A stretch of 30,056 nt of DNA from Thermomucor indicae-seudaticae (GCA_000787465.1 JSYX01000411.1:1-30056), one strand, 5' to 3'; positions 1 to 10,197 are shown, counted from the first letter of the stretch. The notes: a model not told the origin generated them from the sequence alone. Made by a program: numbers and translations.

Positions 1-354
1 AACCATTTCGCTGGTCACTGTAATGCACCATCGATGGACTCGGAAAAAGTGTTAGTCTCTGTTACTGATAGCTTCGATTAAACAGGCCTAAATGCAATAA
101 ACAATAACTTGTCCTTATAGCATCAACCATAAAGGTATGAAGAAGTCAAGTGCTAGTAATGGACAAGGTTTGTTTGGGGACCGAAATGCTCCTTTTATAC
201 TAAGATCAACACGCAACACTCATAGTCTATCGGTTGCTGCTTGAAGCATAGATAAGCAAAGCAAAACACAGCACAGAACTTTGGCTTTACTCGGACTTGG
301 AGCTTTTTCTTGAGCCGAATGAAAGCCAGGCACGGGGCTCAAGTGATCTAAGAA
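1..354. other. Gene-free left edge upstream of the glutaredoxin-like gene
   Basis: No supported coding exon is seen. The stretch would contain the promoter and 5' leader of the gene starting at 355. An in-frame TAA at 349-351 just before that ATG shows the coding region does not continue further upstream without splicing. Confidence 0.5.
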
Positions 355-708
355 ATGACGCTTCGAACCAAGACCTTGACCCTCTTTTCCTCAAGCACCT
401 GCTCATTGTGTACCACAGCCAGGAATGCAATCCTGAATGTGCAGAAGCAGGCAAGTATACACAACATAACGCAAATGCATTTGTAAAATCGCAAACTCCT
501 TTTTGCTTTTCAATAGCACCCGTTTCGGTTGTCCGTTCTTGATATTCACAAAGACGAATGTCCCAAAGAATTGGCTGAGAAATACATGTTTGACATTCCA
601 GTGGTGCATCTCAACGACCAATTCCTGACACAGCACCGTGTAGATGAACAAAAGCTGTTGGCAGCGCTCAAGAAGTTTGATGAGACTGGCAAAGTGGAAA
701 AGTTCTAG
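355..708 (+). CDS. Glutaredoxin-like small protein (DUF836 / yeast YDR286C type)
   Basis: Two exons, 355-450 and 517-708, join in frame to give 95 residues. The N-terminus reads as a thioredoxin-fold first strand followed by a CxxC redox motif (TCSLCTTA, Cys16 and Cys19). The later stretch FDIPVVHLNDQF matches the cis-proline strand (IPV) of glutaredoxins. Length and motif order fit the short glutaredoxin-like family represented by yeast YDR286C. The start is fixed by an in-frame stop at 349-351. The 66-bp intron has a GC donor (AG|GCAAGT) and an AG acceptor (CAATAG). Using the GT four bases further in would break the frame. A role in thiol redox chemistry is known for the fold; the specific substrate is not. 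No close neighbour gene shares an obvious promoter with it. Confidence 0.85.
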
Positions 709-1220
709 AGAGCACGACAACGTATTCCTTCTTCTACAGAAGAGCTCTATCAGAAGAAATAATGTCTCATTGAGACCAAGCTTTCAACCTCGTCTCAGAG
801 TGTAATCGACTATGACTGATGACTGAACAGCAATGATAAAGCAATTTGTACTTTTGAACGGAAGCTCTTAAAGAAAGAAACTTTATCTCGAAGCATGAAA
901 CCCGAAGGACAATGAAGAGCTAGGAACAAATGACGCATACGGAAAGAAAAGGATTATCATCGTCGCAATGTTTTCGTCGGCATAATGCCTGTCAGTTTCT
1001 CGTGTTCATTCTTCATCATCAGCCTTTTTGGGAGACCATGTAAAATTCGAAAGTGTTCATAACAAACGTGGTTTGTAAGATTGAAAAGCGCCTTCGGCTG
1101 GCTTGTTCCTTCATCCTGGGAATTGAAATCGTTTACTACATGATCAAGTTACTCTTATATTTATTTACTCTCCAACTGACAAGAAATTCTAAAGAAATGT
1201 CCAATGCATCGCATGTTGTA
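709..1220. other. Intergenic, no gene recognised
   Basis: Downstream of the glutaredoxin-like gene only short open frames without recognisable domains are seen. The stretch ends at the inverted-repeat element starting at 1221. Confidence 0.4.
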
Positions 1221-1400
1221 TACAGTGCCCGCGCGATATATCGATATTTGATAAATCGATATTCTGGATATACCGATAGACCTATTCAATCACGGATTTG
1301 CTTTTTCCAGGCGTATCTCCACTTGATATAACGATATTTTTGATATAACGATCGCATTCTTTTGTCACGGACCCTATCGCTATATCGCGCGGGTACTGTA
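1221..1400. mobile_element. Pogo/Tc1-mariner-like MITE with terminal inverted repeats
   Basis: The left end (TACAGTGCCCGCGCGATATA, 1221-1240) is mirrored by the right end, whose reverse complement reads TACAGTACCCGCGCGATATA (1381-1400). The match extends several bases inward with only a few mismatches. If the outer TA pairs are the target-site duplication, the element is 1223-1398 and begins with CAGT, as many Tc1/mariner and pogo elements do. The interior has repeated GATATAACGAT and CGATAT words and no usable open frame, so it is a non-autonomous element. Family placement is inference from TA flanks and the end sequence. Confidence 0.7.
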
Positions 1401-1563
1401 TGTCGTCGGCATCTTAAAAGATTGTACAAGATGGTAGATATACACGCCTTCAGTAAATGAGACGCCGTGAAGTTCCACTTCCAAACCTGTGACCACAAAA
1501 TGAATCCTTATGCACATCGACATGAAATATCCTTACTGACCGTTTACTAGCACGTCAAAAGTC

Positions 1564-2240
1564 ATCAGCTCTTCTTCAACAGTTCGCCGGCGTAATAATC
1601 AATTGCACCGATCTCGTACAGACGTCCCTTCATTCGCTCGATACACTTGTTATTGCGACGCGTAACGCTTTGTCGATCATGGTAGAGGAACAAAAACTAA
1701 TCCTGAACCGACGATCCGTGCACCAAGCGATCCTCCCAAAATTTCCGAACGCTTCGATCAAGGTTTCCATTTCTGACTTTGTCCAACATCTCTTGAAACG
1801 AGCCATCGGATTGCCGGACTATCTGGCGCTTGTACACCTGGCTTGAGAACTTCAACTCTTCCGACAACCGCACCGGCAACAATTGGCCAAAATCTCCGAG
1901 AAAGCAAGTGCTAATACCTCCCATCACCGTTCGCCGATTGGTGGTTTTGCACAGGGCATCCGAAATCTTATCAATAAAAGCTGCGCTCAGCGTGCTCGCC
2001 TCGTCGATTAAAAACACAGTCTTTGGATACTGCTTTATATAATCATCCATGCGAACCAAATTCGGTGTCTCTGAGCTGTTGTTGGCCATTTCAAGCATTC
2101 TGGTGCATGCCTTCTCAATATCCTGCTCTGAGCAGCCCACGGGGTTTACTTCGTCGTTCCCAATTTCGATTCTTAGGCCAGAGCGGTTTGTGAAAAAATA
2201 TGGTATAAGGTCGAGTCTTGACATTGTCCAACCGTTTTCG
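1564..2240 (-). pseudogene. PIF1-family DNA helicase fragment
   Basis: The reading frame starting at 2224 gives 175 residues that contain a Walker B-type motif VFLIDEAS and, downstream, FLGDFGQLLPV. The latter matches the GDxxQLPPV motif III of PIF1-family helicases. After the stop near 1697 the match seems to resume in another frame down to about 1564 (RRNNKCIERMKGRLYEI... AIDYYAGE), in the place where PIF1 proteins have an N-containing strand. The Walker A (GKT/S) motif expected upstream is not found, and the frames are broken. It is therefore a remnant rather than a working helicase. PIF1 fragments of this kind in fungi often come from Helitron-like or other repeat families, but no HUH replication domain was seen here, so the parent element is unresolved. 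Confidence 0.6.
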
Positions 2241-2399
2241 TTGGCGGTACACCGGACTTAGCGAAATTTTTTCTTGCCTTCCCTTAAAATTTGATCGTCT
2301 TCCCAATGGTCTGGGACACGTATCCTTCGCCGTCTTTGTCCAGTTTTAATGGAATTAGCTGGGCCTTTGGTCCCGTCATCGCTGTTTAACTTTCCGATG

Positions 2400-3176
2400 C
2401 CTTGACCCGTTATGTTTGCTTACCGCAGACTTGCATATTCACCACAACCAATTTCTTCGCCTCCGCATGGCGCATGTGGCACTTCTGCACAATGTAGTCC
2501 ACTATGCACTTCGCCTCCGCGATCACCTTTACGTTGTCCATGACGATTTTTTCTCTTAAGGTCGCCGTTTTTTGCAAACTCGCAGTCTGCTACGTCGTAC
2601 ACCTTCCCGCCGCACACCAGAACCAGTCAGAGGTCTACCTTGAAGGCTCCTTTGGCGTCAAATTCTGCACTTCGACAGAAGCCGAGTTCTCCGTTTCGCT
2701 TCTAATAACCTCGTTTTAAGAAGTTATCAAAATAAGCACACTGTCTCTAACTTACGCCCTTAACTTCACTTTCGACTCCTCAGACACAATCTCCATGATA
2801 GGGCTGAAGAACAGACCGAAAATGTCCGTTTCTGAGAGCTGGCGCCAATCATCCATTCTCTCTCGTTGGAAAGCGAAAATCGACAGGCTGTAGATGAGGG
2901 CCGTTAATAAACAAGCAGGAAGTGGTACGAGACATGTCAAGTAGACTTACAGCTGGGAATAAATCCGGTATAGCTTCAGCTCCTCGCCTGTCTTTGCAAA
3001 GCCGAGTAATCATTAAGCGACCACCTTCAGATGGTTTTTAACAGCTGCCAGGCAAGCCTCGTTGTTCTCCAGTTTTATTTCTTGAAAGGCATTGTTTTCT
3101 TTGAATTCCCTCCACAACGTCTGGCTCATCTCCACGTGTCGGGAATAATCCCACGTCAAGTTTATGACAGGTAGAA
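2400..3176 (-). pseudogene. Degenerate coding debris upstream of the PIF1 piece
   Basis: Several short minus-strand frames follow one another between the repeat module at 3177-3430 and the PIF1 fragment. One reads DIFGLFFSPIMEIVSEESK (about 2760-2840) and another WREFKENNAFQEIKLENNEA (about 3060-3125). Neither belongs to a domain I recognise. Their order and strand suggest they are parts of the same decayed element as the helicase fragment. The frames change repeatedly and no complete gene can be assembled with confidence. Confidence 0.35.
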
Positions 3177-3430
3177 TAAACTGACAACACCGCGATGGGA
3201 GTCAATATCGTGCGTTCTCTATAGTGAAGAATAATGCAGTTACCGGTGTCCGCGTACACCACGGGGCCAGTGTCCCAATGTAATGACGCTCAAAGATGAT
3301 GACGTGACACTCGCCACGCACGATGAATCGCCCAACTGTAACAAAGAGGGCCGTCCGTCAACAGGAATGCAGAATTGAAAGACCTGCAATTTGACAGCGC
3401 CAAGATGTCCAGACAGGTTTGCCGCCTCGG
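3177..3430 (-). repeat. Copy 1 of a duplicated 255-bp module of unknown element
   Basis: This segment is repeated in the same orientation at 9942-10197, with long near-identical stretches around GTCAATATCGTGCGTTCTCT and AATGACGCTCAAAGATGATG. Read on the minus strand, both copies encode the same peptide words, such as VRGECHVIIFERHYIG and then YADTGNCIILH.RERTILTP in a second frame. It therefore looks like part of a protein-coding repeat family. Similarity stops abruptly at both edges, and the sequences that follow on the minus strand differ between the copies. The protein family is not recognised. Confidence 0.75.
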
Positions 3431-5122
3431 TTTTGATTATATTGACGATATTCTAGGTAGTCGATGTTGTTAATATTTGGTGCGAACATCCTTCACCCAA
3501 AAATCCAATTGGAAAACGAAATCAATGCAAAAGGCTCTTTGCCAGCAGCGTCAAAAGGCTTTTCCGCAAGTGCAAATCAAACGGACGTGACAGGGAACCA
3601 CTCCCATTACGCGTAATCTATTACGCAGCTAGCCGAACGCACGTACGCGTATTATAAGCCTTCTGTAGCATATGAGGTTTTGGTATCACGGTGCAAATGT
3701 ATTTCGATTTCACCGTAAATGTTAGTTATTAAAGCATGGCGTGGATTTCACTTGAAGTTGATCCAAACACTACCAACTGAGATACGCCTGGGCGTCATGT
3801 GGCTTGCTCGACGATCCACATCTTACGTGGGTGGTCCGGGTAGGGCACAAGAGCTGTGCTGGGCATCCCTTGTGGGCATCACCATCTCCGCTGTATTCAG
3901 CAGCTGATGTAGCAATGAATAGCAACTGTGTCTTTGGACTAACGATCAAAAAGTATCGGGTTTCCTATGCTATGGGATAATTCTGACAACTCGGTCGGTA
4001 AAAGACATTCTATCCATTGAAACATACTGCTTATCAATATGTCCTCTTCTTTAGCTTATCCTGGGTATGGAAGCTTTAATGGTAGAGACATCATTGAGTT
4101 ATGCTTACGACCACCACGTCATCTCTATCTTTCACGAAGGAAACATTGTGGTTACAGGTCTGACGCCTGACGGGAATGTAATTAGACGATAACTGCTTTC
4201 TTGATAGGTCCATGAACTCACAGACAAATCTCTTCGTTCAGTCACCTAAAAATAAGTATGCCTACTGTAAAAAACTGCCAAGACCGGTTCCGCACACTGG
4301 ATCCTTCCACCAAAGCGGTCTGACGGGCTATGAGATGCGAACAACCTACCGTCTAATTAATATCTTATACTAAAACGTTCCAAGCTAAGAAGCCCAATTG
4401 ATTAAAAGCTCTCTGATTTCCGACTTTTCCTGTGGTTCTTTTTCGTGAAGCAGAAGATCCTTTGCGCAAGCGTGTTTCCACAGACTGCAGAACAAACAGG
4501 GTCACGGTGCAAAAACATTACCTCAATAGAGCTCAACGCAAAGTAGAATCAAGTGTCAGCGAAAAAATAGTATGAGAGTCGGGCATCAAGATGGATCTTT
4601 ACAAACGTCTCTTAATATGTGACATACCTTGTCCTATCTTTTAAGTCAACGATACGGCTTTCTGAGGCATAATGCATAGCGATTGTTTATAACGTCTCGC
4701 GCAACGGGAACTGTCGTTGGTAGACTTGGTCAACGTTCAGTTTCTCCTGCTTTTTATTACTTTCTGCTATCTCCAGGTGCTACAAACTTGATGTAAATAT
4801 CTTCATATGACTATTAGCCACCCAAATGTGTTAACGCAAAAAAAAAGAGTGAGCTTGTGAAGATGTTGAGATAGGTATATGACTTTTAACGTCCATTGAA
4901 AAACTTTTGAGGCTCTACAATTTGTTTAAGAAATGTTTAAAGTCTATATACACAATGGATCAAAGACGTACTTGCTGTAACTAAAGCTTACAACAAATCA
5001 ATGCGTCTGAAGGGAAAAAAGACTAGGTATATGTATAACTAAATATAAATATATATCAGAACAATCGAAAAGAAAATTAAAGGTATCTTGCGTCGAAATC
5101 GCTGGGGCGCCTGAATCGCGTT
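3431..5122. other. Long gene-free AT-rich stretch
   Basis: About 1.7 kb without any open frame that carries a recognisable motif. The last 300 bases before the membrane-protein gene are particularly AT-rich and would include its 3' flank. A small palindrome ATTACGCGTAAT lies near 3606. No RNA gene was recognised. Confidence 0.45.
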
Positions 5123-6186
5123 CTAGTCTGGTCCAGGATGGAGAATGTCGGGAAACAGCTGCATGTTATCCGACAATTCGCAGCAGTTGTGTATGCAACG
5201 CATTGGCCAGAGAAGATCGATATAAAAGTAAATGTTGGCCAGAATATAATCATCCGCCGTTACGTTGCCCATAATGTAATACAGCTCCATAATAAGATAC
5301 CCGCAAACAATAGAAGCTTGCAGCATCGGCAATAGTATCGCGACAGGGTCCTTCTTGAAAACATGTCGTAGCCAAGGTGAACTCATACAGATGAAGACGA
5401 CGCTAACGAGCCTAATTGAAACGATCAGCATTATCCGCCAGTTAATTAATAGCAGAAACCTACACTGGCTTAGCTCCCTCAAAGAGGAATTGGGTTTGCA
5501 TTGTATAGAGTAATAATCCAATGAGTCCGAATACTGTCATATAAATTACCAAGGCACCGTCGTCGTAGCACAGCTTCGACACTATATATCAGAGCTATAT
5601 CAGCATCAATTCTGGTTCCCGCCCCCTCTCTTATTATTCTTACCAACGTCAGAGACAATGAGTGCCATAAACAACGAGAAGAATCCCAAGAGGGTTGCTT
5701 GACCAGACTTTGGAAGATGAAAATATCGCACCCATAATTGCCAGGCCACCAATCCAGCCATTGCAGAAGTCGGGATAAGTGGCATCCACCAAGCATATTT
5801 ACTGTATGCCGTCAGTTTATTCTTTGTCTGTCGAACATTGAAGAGGTTTTACCTTTTTTGTAACCACTGGAAAATAGGGTCCACGCGAACAAGCAGACTG
5901 GTCAAGCCGGCCATCGTAATAAATTGCATTGTGGTGATGAGGAAAGTTCTTCGAACAAAGACTTTAAGACAAGAAACAAATTAGGGGTACTTGGTCTCGC
6001 GCCAGCTTGCTGTTGTGATTACCCACTCATTTGCCTTGTAATACTACATCGGGAGACGACTGTGCCAAAGATGTCGAGGTCATGTCCGGAACCGTAGCGC
6101 TGTAAGAGATCATTGGTGCTGGGAGAATGATAATAATAAGTGCTAGGCACAGGAAGGGTTATTGAGTTGTAATTATTATTGTTCAT
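5123..6186 (-). CDS. BAX inhibitor-1 / TMBIM (lifeguard) family membrane protein
   Basis: Five exons on the minus strand, approximately 6186-6048, 5961-5853, 5801-5644, 5581-5464 and 5411-5123, join in frame to give about 270 residues. The protein is mostly hydrophobic helices, consistent with the seven-segment TMBIM fold of ER, Golgi or vacuolar membranes. FVRRTFLITTMQ lines up with the FIRKVYTIL segment that opens the TMBIM domain. The last segment, TADDYILANIYFYIDLLW, matches the conserved EEYVLAALSLYLDIINLF block. The ATG at 6186 is preferred because family members start with a short polar tail; an in-frame ATG at 6303 would add a hydrophobic N-terminus. The first intron donor (GTAGTA at 6047) is inferred from the need for the FVRR segment and is the least certain junction. 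Family members modulate calcium leak and cell-death responses; the exact role here is not known. Confidence 0.75.
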
Positions 6187-6303
6187 CGCCTCCAGGACGT
6201 GGTATCGTTTGTCGTAAGACGCATGGATATTAGAAAAAACCGTTACAGAAGAAAGGAAGATATAAAACAAGAGCAGCTTTAAAAAGCAAGTGACATCACA
6301 CAA

Positions 6304-6893
6304 AGAGTCTGCTTCTCTGCGTATCTGTTTGTGTGCAGAGTCTTCTCAGCTCATATGGCTCAAATGGGTGGTGTAGCGTGGTACAGTTTCCAGGGCATTT
6401 CCCTTCCGACACCGCCAAGAAAACCGCTCTGAAATCCTTCGTCTTACTTGTCACTATCCAGCCCAATTCAAAGAATAGCTGGGTCCATCGTTAGAATGGG
6501 CTTCTTCCTGTTATTAATTAAATCATTGTGTTCCATTCTGTCGTAAAAGGGTGCAGTTATCCCCAGAATCCAGCTGCAACAACAGAACTCCTCCGATTTT
6601 TCCCCTGGAGAAGGAAAAACTCCACTTGAATTTTTGAGAACTCCTATAATGCTGGAAACGCGCAATGTCGTCTGTCTTATCCTATTCCTTTACTCTTTAG
6701 TAAAATAGTTCTAGAGGAGAAAGAGATTGTAACCATTACAGAAGCGACGATGTAGCTGCAGCAGCTGTAAATATTCATCGTTTTCTACATTATCCAAAAG
6801 TGTTTCGTACTTTGGGCCGGCTATTAACCAGTTTAATTACATGTTAGGGTGACGGTTTACTAGTAATAGCTTCTGTTAGTAGTATATGATGAT
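6304..6893. other. Intergenic region between TMBIM gene and chitinase relic
   Basis: It probably contains the promoter of the minus-strand TMBIM gene. One minus-strand frame of 65 residues (6468-6665) has no recognisable motif and is not called a gene. Nothing else is seen. Confidence 0.4.
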
Positions 6894-7915
6894 TTATTGT
6901 CTTTTCGCGTCCCTGATATTATCAAATTTGCTGAGAGAATGATCGAGACGATTTGACAATGAATCAATGCTTCTTCCAAAGGTACAATAAGCAGTTTCTA
7001 ACAGACTTTGTGGGCCACTCTTGACATCCGCACCGAGCTCCCAGAACATGACACCACCAAGGTCAAGCCTATTGACAAATTCGCATTTGGCTTGCACTAC
7101 GCGCGGTTGTCATAGGTAACAAATTCCCGCAAGCTAGGATCATCAGAGTAGGCCACCATGATTTCCTCGTCCACATATTCAGCTGCACCGGCTCGACGTA
7201 GTTCCTTGTAATCGTAAGAGCCTTCTTCCCAGGTACCATTTGGAACACCTTTGAAGGGTGCATTGGGTCCATCGGTTTCTGAAAAGGCACGTCCATACAC
7301 TGGAATTCCGAGGACAATCTTGTGGGCTGCAACACTGTGATCTAGGTTAATACTCTACAACGATTTTATCGCTCAATTTGTCCCCCATATAACGACGCTT
7401 GATGTCCGGTCACTGCATTCCAAGCGCCCGCGAAATCTTATGCCATATCATAAAATTAGATCAACATATTTTGCCATATCCGCCAGATGCAATTTCTTGT
7501 AATCATCTAGTCTGGCCGGAACAGCCACTGATATAATATAATGGTCGGATTGGTCAACAGTTTTACGGAGAGCTGCGAGCAATTCCAGATATTCTTGTGC
7601 TTCCTGGGCTTTTTTTGGCATTTCCCAGTCTATATCTTCAAGATAACAAACATATTGTTATACGAGCCATATATACAATACCCCTACGAATTTTCTTCAC
7701 TTGCCAATTCCATCAAGACCCAAGTTGCGAACGTGTTCCAGAGCTGATTTTGCAGAAGTCGCACACTTCTGGGGATGAACTGCAACGGTAGAAAAGTTTG
7801 CTGACCAAGACCATCCACCGATATTTAGTGATACCTTGAGATGACGGTCCCGTTGTTTCAGGAGATAGGAAACTAATGAAGCAACATGAAATGTTGTCCA
7901 TGGGAAAGAAGAATA
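6894..7915 (-). pseudogene. GH18 chitinase pseudogene
   Basis: Fragments in GH18 order are read on the minus strand. First comes the SxGG-type strand HLKVSLNIGGWSWSANF (about 7880-7800). Next is the catalytic DxxDxDxE motif read across an intron as DGI|DIDWEMP (7710-7620), followed by AGAWNAVTGHQASLYG (about 7430-7390). Then come VLGIPVYGRAFSETDG (about 7320-7270), REFVTYD and GGVMFWELGADVKSG (about 7040). Catalytic residues are therefore still present. The frame breaks after KYVDLI, a stop falls just before the AGAWN segment, another stop follows it, and a further frame change lies near 7097. The intron in the catalytic motif (7636-7704) has a GC donor. The N-terminus and any secretion signal are not seen. 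It was once a chitinase acting on cell-wall or external chitin; now it is very likely non-functional. Confidence 0.75.
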
Positions 7916-8302
7916 ATTACATTCGACGCGTCTTGATATATTACAAAGCGTCATGCCTCTGAAAAACAAACAAACAGACAACCACATCTAATAGTCGCAA
8001 TGCGCCTGAGTTTACTTTCAAACAGGACATGGCATGAGAAAAGGCGGAACTTGCTTCTGTATTGCTTAGAACAGAACAATTCTTAGACAATAGCTCAATT
8101 ACAGAAAGCCACGCCATTCATATCCGTAAGCTGATCCAAAGAGCATTGAGTACTGAGCATCGAGCAAGGGCTTCGCGAAATAGCAACAAAAGCACACAAC
8201 GCTCGTGTCCCCCGGCGGCAGCCGTAAACTGTAGTAAAGTTATGTTTATTTCTGTACAATCCACAGTTGATTCACAGTTGTGATTAATACGACAATGCGT
8301 TT
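7916..8302. other. No gene recognised between chitinase relic and hairpin
   Basis: Short frames on both strands lack motifs. The missing N-terminal part of the chitinase could have stood here but nothing recognisable remains. Confidence 0.35.
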
Positions 8303-8367
8303 CGGGAATTATACGTGCACGACACTTTGTGGCTGCTATGAGAAGTGTCGTGCACATATAATTCCCG
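8303..8367. repeat. Near-perfect 25-bp inverted repeat (hairpin)
   Basis: The left arm 8303-8327 and right arm 8343-8367 are reverse complements over 25 bases with a single mismatch (C against T in the TATAC/TATAT part). They are separated by a 15-base loop. The arms start with CGGGAATTATA and end with GCACGACACTT. It lies about 300 bp beyond the end of the last minus-strand coding relic at 8667, so it could be the terminus of that element, a tiny MITE, or a transcribed hairpin. Confidence 0.85.
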
Positions 8368-8499
8368 GGAAGATAAAGTCGACACGGTCGTCGGTAAGGC
8401 TATTCATCTTCTGCTTCTGGTAAGTCGGCTTGCATTCGGATCTGTTTCATTTTAGTGCTGTTTACCTTCCTCCGGAGCTAGTCTGCCTTACCTAACGGT

Positions 8500-9330
8500 C
8501 GTGAAGTCATCGTCATGTAAAAACGCACCATCCCATAGCATGGAATACACATTAATTCGGTACCAATCTTCTCGGTGCGTTTTCAGTTTTAACTTTCCGG
8601 ATCTCCAAAGGTTCATCCTGCAGACAGCGTTAGGCGTAGTAAGGTTCACCGCAAAATAGACCCTGCTTACATTTGGTTAATGGCAACGCGGATATACCGG
8701 ATACCGCCTTCAACATCCATACTGCTGCATAAACTTGGCCAAAGGTTATGCAAATCAGCTTCTGTTTGGCAACTGGCGATTTCTCGGATGACCGTTTGTT
8801 CTTCTGAGGTCAGTGGTCCCACGAGTTGGAAATGCGACGTATACAAATTCACGCTTTCGACAAGCTCGGGCTTCACATTTCCAGGTTTATACGCAACCAA
8901 CGTCGGCCTGTGAGACACATCATATAAGTATTTTGGCTTATCGCTGCCTAATTTCCAACTCACAGAATTCTACCAGGTGCTTTACTCAAGAAATGCTGCA
9001 GATCGCTATACGCCTGCTCAACGCTGACGGTTGGCTGAGTAGTCGCCGGTCGTTTCGCCTTTGAAGTTTCGGTACTTCTTGTCATGGTTTTCTCTCTCTT
9101 CGGATTATTTGACACGAGGATAGGGCTCAAAAAGCTGCCGACTGTCGATAATGCTTCCAAGATGTTTTGGGCCTTCACTCGCATATCGTCGTTACTTGCT
9201 AGCATCCGGTTTTTCATCATCCCGTCATAAACCTTAATGAATAACTTGGTGTCCGTGGATGGTTCCAGCATTTCATAATGGAGCGGCAGGCATCTAGTGA
9301 GCTTTCATCGTATTCCATAGACGTGGCTCG
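8500..9330 (-). pseudogene. C-terminal coding relics of an unidentified repeat element
   Basis: Three minus-strand pieces follow each other. 9271-8960 includes TKLFIKVYDGMMKNRML and is 103 residues. 8963-8667 includes KPKYLYDVSHRPTLVAYKPG and is 98 residues, ending in a stop at 8667. A short stretch at about 8606-8503 reads HREDWYRINVYSML. The last phrase resembles a segment common in expanded mucoralean hypothetical proteins, from memory and without a search. The first two pieces lie in different frames and no intron of normal size joins them, so this looks decayed. No function is assigned. Confidence 0.4.
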
Positions 9331-9593
9331 ATTTCGTCCAGGTAGCGAGTGATAAATTGGTTGACATCCGCTTCTACAGAACCCCAGTCATTAACCAGAC
9401 AAGGCGTAACCTGACAGCATAGTACGCTTACTACTTACCACTTCCAATTAATAGGGGCTTTCGTGGGTTTGTGTTCATTTCGGACGTACACTATTGCTTT
9501 CCATTGTTCAAAGAAATACCTGCATAGGTTTTTTCAAAACACACCAAAGTCAGCTTCATCACCAGCCTCCTCTTTGTAGACTTAACTTGCATT

Positions 9594-9870
9594 GTGCCCG
9601 CACAACCGTCAAGTTTCGCAAGCAATTCGCTTGGCTCCGGCATATCTCATGAGGATAACGGGCTGTTTGCGGATGCGTACGTCTTGTCTACTAATGACCT
9701 CTCCCTCAGACAACGTATCATCCGATTTAAGATGTCAACGCGATTTTTAAGAGACTCGGTGCCCGGTGATTTCCGGATATATCCGAGTATCAAAGTATCG
9801 TCCTTCTTTAGCCCGATAACAAACGCTTGATATCTTTCGTTGTAGCTGCTTAGGTTTCTGGCCAAGAAGG
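9594..9870 (-). pseudogene. Fragment with GYIRKS...E motif, unidentified family
   Basis: An open stretch beginning right after an AG at 9871-9872 gives residues including FVIGLKKDDTLILGYIRKSP and then NRVDILNRMIRCLRERSLVD. The stop is at 9647, and a separate short frame continues below it. A GYIRxS...E pattern with a following helix recalls the catalytic-serine start of serine recombinases, and similar phrases occur in expanded hypothetical proteins of Mucorales. The match is short and the resolvase interpretation is weak. It follows the second copy of the duplicated module in the coding direction, with an intron-like gap (GTAATG to TATAG) between them. Confidence 0.4.
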
Positions 9871-9941
9871 CTATAAAATGATGATCAATGTGTTAGCAAT
9901 CGTAATGATTAGATAATACTCTATCCTCTTGTTTCATTACA

Positions 9942-10197
9942 TAAACTGACAACAGCGCGATGGGAGTCAATATCGTGCGTTCTCTATGGTGAAGAATAAT
10001 GCAGTTACCAGTGTCCGCGTACACCTCGGGGCCAGTGTCCCAATGTAATGACGCTCAAAGATGATGACGTGGCACTCGCCACGCACGACGAATCGCCCAT
10101 CTGTAACAAAGAGGGCCGCCCGCCCAACAGGAATGCAGACTCAAAAGGCTTCCATTCTTGATGGCGCGATGATGTCCAGACAGATTTGCCGCCTCGG
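9942..10197 (-). repeat. Copy 2 of the duplicated 255-bp module
   Basis: This is the partner of 3177-3430 in direct orientation. It keeps a longer open reading of the shared peptide (VGRAALFVTDGRFVVRGECH...) than copy 1, which has a stop just before the same place. On the minus strand it leads into the GYIRKS fragment at 9870, whereas copy 1 leads into different sequence. The two copies therefore mark two insertions of one family or a rearranged element. Confidence 0.75.
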
